Positions 56,223 through 64,000 of a stretch of 64,000 nucleotides of DNA are shown one piece after another. The notes below the pieces were generated by a model. It did no database searches and had not been told where the DNA came from. It worked only from the letters and a program-made list of their open reading frames with translations. Within the stretch, counting starts at the first letter, position 1. Each line of letters begins with the position of its first letter. The stretch covers positions 20,597,501-20,661,500 of the forward strand of contig JALMGJ010000012.1 of NCBI GenBank assembly GCA_023362775.1. Direction: 5' to 3'. The stretch is from Charina bottae. Taxonomy: Eukaryota; Chordata; Lepidosauria; Squamata; Charinaidae. The position numbers and the translations under genes are program-made.

Positions 56223-57804
56223 CTGAAAAAGAAGAAGCTGATATTGACGATTTTACCAGAAAAAATCATAATAGAGTGCAGAGGAAAAACCTTAGCTGCT
56301 AAAAGGAGAAAAATGCTGTGCAGTTTGTTACAGTTCAATCACATACAAGAATCCCAGATTAAAATAATTAAGTGTATATCCTTGCCCACAAAATCTGCCA
56401 CAGGTTAGCGTGAAATTTGTGTTTGTAGAATACATCCTCATAGAAACAAGACTTCTGATAGAGTAACTGAACAGAGCGTATTGCAGGATAATTTTCATAT
56501 GAGTTACAGTGAGAGAGGATATATTGAGGACTACAACAGATCACACAATCAAGAGATACAAGCCAGAGATCTAATTTGCAGTTACCCAAGACTGACACAT
56601 AGCAGAGAGTTATTCAAGTTTGCTCAGAAAGAGAGATGCGTAAATATTTGTTTAGTCCATATCTGAAGTGAACCAGCCTTATCTTTTCTATCTAGGACAT
56701 CTGGTCAGCTTCAGATGTCAGACTGCAATATATATCAGACCCAATTAGCATGAACAACAATGAATAGGATTGATGGAGTTGAGATTCAAATCATGTTGAA
56801 ATGGCTGGTCTAGGCTAACTCATGGATTACACTATTATTATTGTTATATTTTATTGTAGCTCTAGATTCCAAAGTTACCAAAAGCATATAAAAATATGTA
56901 TTTCAGGATAAAATACACATAGCAATGACTGTTTCTTGATAAAATGCTTTCAAAATACATATACTGAAATATCATATGGTTTTCTTTTTTAAAAAATAAC
57001 TAGAGTGGAAAAACTCTTTTCAAGGGTGACACATACGTCTTAAATATATCCCTAAATAAAAAGGCAACAGGAAAGAATGGATTTGCAAATGGACTCATGC
57101 AAAAATGACACTAGCAATTCAATTGGGCTTATTTCCAGATATGATTTTCTCCTAGTAAGCAAGAATGTATTTTATTTTGTATTTTCAAAATGATGGTTAT
57201 GTATGGAGGGGAGAGGGGCTTTCCCTAAAATATGCCCACCCTGCCATTATGTGACCTGGGGAAAAAAATCTAGTCCCCAAAATGAAGTATGGTAGCTCCA
57301 AACTTAGGTGGAATAAAGCACAATAATTGGTGTTTATTTTAGAAGGAGAAAAACAAAGGAACATTCAGATAGATCAACAGTTTAAAACAATTCTTTAAAT
57401 AGCAAAAAAAAGTGTTGTGGAGTACATAAGACTTTTTAAAATATCATGTTTAGATGGTTTCAGTCCCTTGATCAATAAATAATGTGTATATTGTACAATA
57501 TGTTTGGCGGAAAAAGAAGATTGCAACATTTAGTGCTGTTCTTTAGAAATGAGATGCTCTCATCTTTCTGCCTGTTTGCAAACTCTCTTATCAATCTCCC
57601 CTTTCCTTATAAACTCTCTCTTAACAGTACTTCTAATCTCTTGATACATTTCCCTCTTGAGAGCCCATCCTAAGAGTCCCTCTCTCTAGCAGACTCATAA
57701 TTTTTTAAAATACTCTTATCTTTGCAGAAATGACCACAAACTACTTTAAAATCACTAATCCAGAAGTTTCTGATTGTTTATTGAAATGGCCTTCATTCAC
57801 AGAC

Positions 57805-58030
57805 ATGATCACATGGCTGACCTTCTCTGCCCTTGGAAGCTAAGCAGGAGCGGGCCTGGTTCGTACCTGGATGGAGAAATACCAGGAAACGCCAATTCCG
57901 TGGGCTGGCCTGGGAAGCTTAAAAGGCATCCTAGAACCAGCAGTGGCAAACTACAGTTGTATCATGGTCAAGAAAAGTAGATGGCTGGATTAAGATAGCC
58001 ACCAGGAGTTGGAGCTCAACTCGAGGGCAA
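57805..58030 (+). mobile_element. 5S rRNA-derived SINE with RTE-like tail
   Basis: GGAAGCTAAGCAGGAGCGGG, CCTGGTTCGTACCTGGATGG and the following GGAGAAATACCAGGAA match the internal promoter half of vertebrate 5S rRNA. After that comes a tail (GTCAAGAAAAGTAGATGGCT, then GCCACCAGGAGTTGGAGCTC) resembling tail type A of the tRNA-headed SINEs. The first part of the 5S gene is decayed, so it is not a functional 5S gene. Confidence 0.7.
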
Positions 58031-58256
58031 CTTTTTTTTAAAAAAATATTTACACACATGGAAATACATCTATTGTAATAAGGAAAGAGACATACCCATG
58101 CATCTCAGAATTCAGGTACACTGTGACACTCTGAATTATATAGAAAAATTGCCTGGGGCGGGGAGGGAAATAACCTCTCCTGGAGATGGCTGGTCCCCTA
58201 AAATGGCCCTTTAGATGTATATAAGCGGTACTACAACTTTTATTGTCATCTGGATT

Positions 58257-58268
58257 TTACACTATATT

Positions 58269-58307
<39 letters not shown>

Positions 58308-58375
58308 TAATTTGATTTATATCACCGCTCCATCTCCCCCTAGGGGGACTCTGGGCGGTTTACAAAAAATCAAAC
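58257..58375 (-). mobile_element. L2 3' end, left member of inverted pair
   Basis: (TTTA)n then ATATCACCGCTCCATCTCCC and GACTCTGGGCGGTTTAC; on the minus strand this is an L2 tail. Confidence 0.75.
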
Positions 58376-58419
58376 AATTAATATTTATATTTATACTGTA
58401 TTTGTATTTGATATTTATT

Positions 58420-58560
58420 ACGTTATGATATTTTAATGTTTTTTATCTTTGTTGTAAACTGCCCAGAGTCCCCGTTTGGGGGGAGATGGGCAGTGGCAAA
58501 AATTAAATAAATAAATGAATAAACAAATAAATAAACAAACAAACAAATAAATAAATAAAT
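58420..58560 (+). mobile_element. L2 3' end, right member of inverted pair
   Basis: GTAAACTGCCCAGAGTCCCC, GGGAGATGGGCAGTGGC and (AAAT)n/(AAAC)n. Its tail interrupts the repeat shared with 34961-35045. Confidence 0.75.
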
Positions 58561-58573
58561 AACCACCCAAAAG

Positions 58574-58655
58574 GAAAAACACCAGCCCTAAATTCCAAGG
58601 ATGGTTGAGATCCTCTGAGCCCATGTATCAAAGTGATGATACTACAGTCACAAAA
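58574..58655 (-). repeat. Unnamed dispersed repeat, copy 2
   Basis: This is the inverted partner of 34961-35045, cut at its far side by the L2 tail ending at 58560. Confidence 0.7.
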
Positions 58656-58916
58656 ATGACTTCTCCAGCAAGTACAAAGAACATTTTTGCTATGTATTTA
58701 CTGAAGTTCAGCTTCCTTTTTGTTAATCTCTCTTTTCGAGAACCTCGGTTCTGTGTCATTTTGCATTGGGGAAGTAGGCATTAATATGAGTGAAACTGAA
58801 ATAATATCCAAAGCAAAAAAATACTATGCAGCCAAATACATTTAAAATGGAAGTTGGTAACACAAATGCATTCTTGAAGATTCCTAAAAAAACAAAAAAA
58901 TGAAATTCCTACTTAC

Positions 58917-58991
58917 CAGCGATAAATGGGACTGATCAGCAACTGCATCAGTTACACTACAAGATCGCAACCTTGCAGAAGGATCTCTTTG
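58917..58991 (-). CDS. NEDD4L: NEDD4L exon 2: linker with first SGK1-type site
   Basis: This 75-nt, phase-0 exon encodes 25 residues, [10 protein letters not shown] then [15 protein letters not shown]. The acceptor is TTCCAG and the donor GTAAGT. RLRSCS is an Arg-x-Arg-x-x-Ser site. In mammalian NEDD4-2 this serine is phosphorylated by SGK1/PKA and recruits 14-3-3, which blocks substrate binding. Its conservation suggests the same hormonal control here. The exon can be skipped without changing frame. Confidence 0.95.
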
Positions 58992-59797
58992 CTGGAATAC
59001 AGAAAACAGAAAGGATTATTTTATTTACATTGTGACCATTTTCCTTGGCACCATATATTTACTTTACTCTTCTTTCAGCCACTCGATTTGATTGCCAGAA
59101 ATCTTACTTTCCATTTCATGAACAAAAACCATGAATTCCATTTTAAATGCCAGAAATATATATATTTTAAAAATTGCATAAATTAATATAGTATTGGAAG
59201 GAGTCAGCATGGACAAGAAGATAATAGTATCATTACTGGGAATTTAGTTTCCTCAATCCTGGACAGACAATTGATAGGACAAAATAAATAAATAAAGCTG
59301 TTCATGAGTGAAATTAAAAAAACCACTTTATTTCATCTTCAACACTTCCATTTATTATTTGGGGAACAATCGTGAGTTTACAGATTTTCTCAGGATGGTT
59401 CAGAGAAATAACTTAAAATCTTACGAAGCATCTTCTGAAAAGATTCTTGCAAGATTGGTGAAAGAATATTTGTCTTTCAAGAGTATTCCACTAGAGAAAC
59501 TTACAATAAATAAATAACTTAAAATACTTTTTCACGACAGTCTTCTGTTTTCTTACTAGTAACAGCAATCCTCCTATTTTTCATAATGGAACACTTAAAT
59601 TATATACTTAATAAATCCATTTACAAAGGAACAATTCTCAGAACAATACTGAGTGATTACTTATTGCAGAAAGTGCTGCAGTACTTATAACATCTTAAAC
59701 CCTTTCCTTACTGTAAAACTGGATATATTGGTATTAAAGCACCTATATAACCAGGTGTCTAGAAGAATCAAAATAACTTCTACTTCCTGATTGATAA

Positions 59798-60131
59798 GGT
59801 AAAGTTTCCCTTCCAGTCATATCCAGCTCTAGGGAGCGGCACTCATCTCCGATTCTCGGCCGAGGGAGCCAGTGTTGTCCATAGACGCTTCCGTGGTCAT
59901 GTGGCCAGCATGACTAAATGTCAAGGCACACGGAACACTGTTACCTTCCCACTGGAGTGGTACCTATTTATCTACTTGCATTTTTATGTGCTTTCGAACT
60001 GCTAGGTTGGCAGGAGCTGGGCGAGAACAGGAGCTCACCGTTACGCGGTGCTTCCGAGTCTCGAACTGCCAACCTGCCATCCTTTCATTCGACAGTTGGT
60101 AGTCTTAACCGTTATGCCACCATGCCGCCCC
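59798..60131 (-). mobile_element. Sauria-type SINE, older variant, with TSD
   Basis: This copy diverges from the others and includes the CATGACTAAATGTCAAGGCA segment. GATTGATAA lies on both sides (59789-59797 and 60132-60140). Confidence 0.85.
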
Positions 60132-62661
60132 GATTGATAAAAGAAAAAAAAAGCCCTGTTTTTGCCTGGGTCATACATGTATACTATTTTTAGCTTAGGA
60201 ATTAATTATTGGACCTTAATTCCCTTCCTATTCTCTTTCAAGTAAAGCTCCTAATGCTAACACAATTCTTCCATATTGGTGGGGTTAACAATGCTGGAAA
60301 GACAAGCATTTCTAAGAAGCAACAAAGAGAGAAAATAGCTATGAATGCTTTGTTACATTAACTAGGGTCAAAATTGCTCCTTGTGGTTTAAGGAGAATCT
60401 GAATTATTTTTTATCCAACTCTTTTAGACAAGATGAAGCCTACTTGTAAATAATGGTAATGATGCAGTGATGATTGTACAGACAGGCTACATGTCAGTCA
60501 AAAACACGAACAGATTTATCAGTCTGTTTTGCTTTGTCTGGCACTCAGAATTCACTTGATCAGGAAGACAGTCTGTAAGTGATTTACACATTTCAGGAAA
60601 ACTTACATCAATCATAATAATTTATGAGAAATGTGTTATATGGATCCCCGAGTATATAGTACATATAACTGTATTAGAAAAAGTTCATTGAAAGCATCTT
60701 CTAAATCCTGTCTCCAATTGTTTTTTTTTATGGACGCATGCATAGGAATATCCATTTAAGCATGACTTCACAGCCTGCTTAACAACAAAGCAATCTTTTA
60801 TTGAATTTTTTCTTTGAACTTAATATCTGTATTTGTTGAGGGCTTGGCTTGACAGCCAGATAAAATGTGAGACTGACCTCTGTTGCCTAAAGGGACTTAA
60901 ATGAAGGATATTCTTAGGAAAAAGCAAAAATAAGCCTTCACAGAGTACACAGATTGTTTTCCACATTAATAGGGGCACAATGCAACATCAACAAAAGCAA
61001 AATGGAGATTTAGGAATGTCAAATTTATTTGATAGATTTCAGTTGAAACAATTCATATTATTGGAAAGCTAAACAAAATGGTTAACGGGTAAAAATTGAA
61101 TTTGCTCTTGACTCTCCATTAGTCAAAACTGTTATGAACCCATAATCACAACCATCATTAGAAGCTTGGTTAAGATAGAAACATATTTTCATTTCACTAT
61201 TCAAATGCAAGGATAAATTTGCTCCGTTAAATGTTTACCACAGAAAGAACAGAGGCAAATTCCAATGTCGTTCAGATTAAGCAGAGTCTATTCTTCATAA
61301 ATCATAAATTATTTGAATAGTGGCATGATTATTATTTTTTAATCATAAGGAACTTTCATCAATTTTGTATAAAGAATTTATATCTGGAAAGTCTTAAAAA
61401 CTTTAGTACCAGGATTTAGGTTTTAAAGGAGAGCAAACTTCATGGAACTAAGAATGCTTAAGAATTTCTTTTAAAGACATTTGAGCAAATCATCAAGAAA
61501 TGATTTTGAAATGATTAGACTAGACTAATAATTCACTGGTATAATTATCTTCCCATGACACTGCATTATATTAACCTAAATCTTTTTAGACTGAGATCAT
61601 AAGCAAGTTTTGGTGGCAATGCCCAAAGTTTTTGATTAAAAGTTGTTGATGAAATTGAGAACATTTCCCAAAAACATTTTAAAGGGAATCCTGTAGTTTT
61701 ACAGTTCTTTGTATTTCCCAAAGTACACAAAACAATGCAAAACTAAAGTATTTCCCAAGGTACACAAAATTAAGAAACTTGAATTAGTTTCTAATAATCT
61801 AAGTTGAATTACTTAGATAACTAGATAATAGTTATCTAGTTATCTAGTTAAAACTAATAACTAGATTTGTTTTTACGAAAGCTTGGACAAGGAAGGCACA
61901 TTATCATTGGCTCAATGGTAATCCACAGTGTCAAAATGACAGTGGGAAAAGAATTAAACTTTTTTTGAGAAATCCAATTATAAAGAACAGGCTTAATCAT
62001 ACATGGACACTATTTATTATTGATATTAATCCATGTTTTCCTGATAGATTATGCCCATCAACACAAATGTCATTTTGGGTAATGTTTTTATTCTCCTCAA
62101 CTGTATCTGTATTAACTTTTTATACTCCCTTTTTAATATAATTTTTCTTCTTTGGTATGGATTGTGTGTTTTTGTTGTTTCATAATATTTAATTTTGTGG
62201 AGACCCTGTTTAGTTTTATTTTTTCCCTCTTTGGGTTTGAAAAAAAATCTTTTCCATACTTTGGTTTCTTATTACCTGAATGTTAAAAGGCAAACTGATA
62301 AGGTGTCCTGTTAAATTTATATACAGCAATTTCTTATATAACAATTGCTGATTAAAACTGTTTACCTTCCTTTATAATTAAAACAGCCTAGTGCAATTCT
62401 TACACTCGCTGATATTACCAGCCTGATGATATTCATCCTAGCCCATTAATGCAATTGCTGAGTTAAGGGAGCAGGCAAAAATGCTTCTCATGTACTAACA
62501 TAATTATCCCAACACACAGTTTTTAGTATAAATTATCCAGTTATATCCTTTTGCCACATTTATACATGAAAATAGATTCTGTTAAAATTACTATATGGAC
62601 ATAGCTTTTAAAAGTAAATTAAAAAAGAAAAGAAAATTCCACCTGGTATTTTATTTATTTA

Positions 62662-62996
62662 GGTAAAGGTAAAGGTACCCCCCGCACATTTGTGCAGTCG
62701 TGTCCGACTCTAGGGGCCGGTGCTCATCTCCGTTTGTTAGCCAAAGAGCCAGCGTTGTCCGAAGACGCTTCCACGGTCATGTGGCCGCATGACACGCGCG
62801 GAACGCTGTTACCTACCCACCGAAGTGGTACCTATTCATCTACTTGCATTTGCATGCTTTCGAATTGCTAGGTTGGCAAGAGCTGGAGCTAGTGCGGGAG
62901 CTCACTCCGCACGCAGGGCTAGGGATTCGAACCTCCGAACTTGCAATCTTCCGATCAACAAGCCTGGCGTCTTACCCGCTGAGCCACCACGCCCCC
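62662..62996 (-). mobile_element. Sauria-type tRNA SINE with TSD
   Basis: The 15-bp duplication TATTTTATTTATTTA flanks it (62647-62661 and 62997-63011). Head, B box and the GAGTCGGACACGACTG end are intact. Confidence 0.92.
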
Positions 62997-63109
62997 TATT
63001 TTATTTATTTACTTATCTCAATAAAGCATTCAGAGAATGTCTACTTTGTTAGTCCAGTTTGCTGAAGTCACATTTAAGAATAAACTTCTCTTCCAAATGA
63101 AGTTACAAG

Positions 63110-63347
63110 ACACAAATAATAGCATAAATATTGTTACTCAGTTATGGTCTTTACTCAAAAGTAGGCTCACTAAGTTCAGGTCAAATTGCTTTCAGTTACT
63201 TGCTTAGCTCAGTGTTTCTCAACCTTGACAACTTTAAGATGTGTGGACTTCAACTCCCAGAATTCCCCAGCGAGCATGCATGCTGGCTAGGGAATTCTGG
63301 GTGTTGAAGACCACACATCTTAAAGTTGCCAAGGTTGAGAAACACTG
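63110..63347 (+). repeat. Intragenic duplicate, copy 2
   Basis: This is the partner of 42632-42861; here the MITE keeps its perfect 8-bp duplication. Confidence 0.85.
63210..63347. mobile_element. hAT-type palindromic MITE with perfect TSD
   Basis: This 138-bp palindrome is flanked by GCTTAGCT on both sides (63202-63209 and 63348-63355). Confidence 0.9.
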
Positions 63348-63591
63348 GCTTAGCTGAATGATTGAATTCATTGGAATTTGCCCCCAGGTAAGTATGCATT
63401 GCATCACAACCGTGGTGCATTGTAGAATGGTCCAATAATTTTAATTAAACTAAGAGGAACACACACACACCCTTGTAGCCTGAAGCCCCATGCACACACA
63501 ACATTATTGGTTGCATTGACTCTGAAGTAAGTTCTACAAATCAGAATGAGCATGTTAGAAGAGTAGTAAAAGAAGTGTTCAAGTCCCTTAC

Positions 63592-63768
63592 AATCATAGA
63601 AGAGAGTTGTTCCCCATTTGAGTCGGGAGTGATCTGAAGTCTTCTGTTCAATTCCTCAGAGAACTCCTGAGGGCTGGTCCGAGAGACAGGGGAAGCAGGT
63701 GGGGGTGGCAAGGACAGGCTTAAGGAATCGCCACTTGTGTTCACTTCTTCAGAAATGGTTTCCCAAGG
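63592..63768 (-). CDS. NEDD4L: NEDD4L exon 1 of window: linker after WW1
   Basis: This 177-nt exon encodes 59 residues beginning [10 protein letters not shown] and ending NGEQLSSMI. It is preceded by a pyrimidine-rich TTTTTCTCAG acceptor and followed by GTAAGG. It starts and ends in phase 0. The piece is the proline- and serine-rich linker between WW1 and WW2, with a PPPPASP stretch, and has no catalytic role. It is the most 5' exon in the window; WW1 and C2 must lie beyond 64000. Confidence 0.95.
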
Positions 63769-64000
63769 CTGAGAAAAAGAAAATGCACCAACAATGAATA
63801 GGCCAAAGAAACAATCTTCCCTACAATTTGCTTGGCTACCAACTGAACCTAAAAAACCCATATATACCTTTAAGACTTAGAACATGATTAACATCTGACA
63901 ATCAACTTTGGCTCTATATACTGTACTGTGAGCATTATGTAAGGCAGTGTTTCTCAACCTTGGCAACTTTAAGATGTATGGATTTCAACTCTCAGAATGC
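63769..64000 (-). other. Intron upstream of exon 1 (partial)
   Basis: This holds the branch and polypyrimidine region of exon 1 and, from about 63946 to the window edge, one arm of a hAT-type palindromic MITE. Nothing else is recognisable. Confidence 0.85.
63946..64000. mobile_element. hAT-type palindromic MITE, cut by window end
   Basis: The left arm CAGTGTTTCTCAACCTTGGC and GATGTATGGATTTCAACTCT are present; the other arm lies beyond the window. Confidence 0.75.

Larger units (their letters stand above)
55631..58916 (-). other. Intron 2
   Basis: It holds the candidate 75-nt exon, a 5S-derived SINE (57805-58030) and two inverted L2 3' ends (58257-58560). From 56300 to 57780 I see only AT-rich unique-looking sequence. 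Confidence 0.85.
58992..63591 (-). other. Intron 1
   Basis: It contains two Sauria-type SINEs (59798-60131, 62662-62996), a MITE (63210-63347) and a 230-bp segment duplicated at 42.6 kb. About 60200-62640 is AT-rich with no gene, RNA or repeat that I can name. A short self-complementary run of TAGTTATCTAGTT type sits at 61805-61867. Confidence 0.85.

Noticed and set aside
57805..57905. Functional 5S rRNA gene
   Set aside because: Only the internal-promoter half matches, the first part is decayed, and a SINE tail follows.

Overview
The window is an intragenic stretch of a squamate reptile genome, possibly a snake. All supported protein coding belongs to one gene on the minus strand: NEDD4L (NEDD4-2), a HECT-type E3 ubiquitin ligase. 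Nineteen exons can be placed to the base. Each has AG/GT splice sites, and the phases match across every junction, giving 1942 nt of continuous frame (647 codons plus 1 nt). They run from the linker after WW1 (63768) through WW2, WW3 and WW4 and most of the HECT domain to 755. The 5' part (C2 domain, WW1) lies beyond 64000. The final exon or exons, with the catalytic HECT cysteine, lie left of base 1. The three Arg-x-Arg-x-x-Ser/Thr phosphorylation sites of the regulatory linker (exons 2, 3 and 5) are all present.

Everything else is intron, and most recognisable intron sequence is mobile DNA. The lineage call rests on Bov-B/RTE LINE 3' ends, tRNA-derived Sauria-type SINEs, L2-clade LINEs (one nearly full-length ORF2), an L1 fragment, several hAT-like MITEs, Penelope-like fragments and long microsatellites. 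Young insertions are dated by clear target-site duplications.

Layout from left to right: 1-10 kb holds HECT exons 15-19, an L2 fragment, the 2.6-kb L2 and a nonautonomous DNA element. 10-17 kb holds paired Bov-B ends, AT-rich satellites and a SINE with internal tandem copies. 17-29 kb holds HECT exons 11-14, an L1 split by a SINE, and two SINE minisatellites. 29-38 kb holds exons 8-10 and a perfect 258-bp inverted repeat carrying hammerhead-ribozyme-like cores. 38-49 kb holds exons 6-7, GC-rich DNA elements and a possible LTR. 49-64 kb holds exons 1-5, a candidate unannotated 75-bp exon, a 5S-derived SINE, Sauria SINEs and an intragenic duplicate of sequence at 42.6 kb.

The best second looks are four. 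First, the Penelope-like palindrome and two other loci with the same CTGANGA-stem-GAAA architecture. Second, a 102-bp minisatellite apparently created inside a SINE by a join at a 5-nt microhomology. Third, tRNA-headed and 5S-headed SINEs that share an RTE-like tail. Fourth, the candidate cassette exon in the SGK1-regulated linker.
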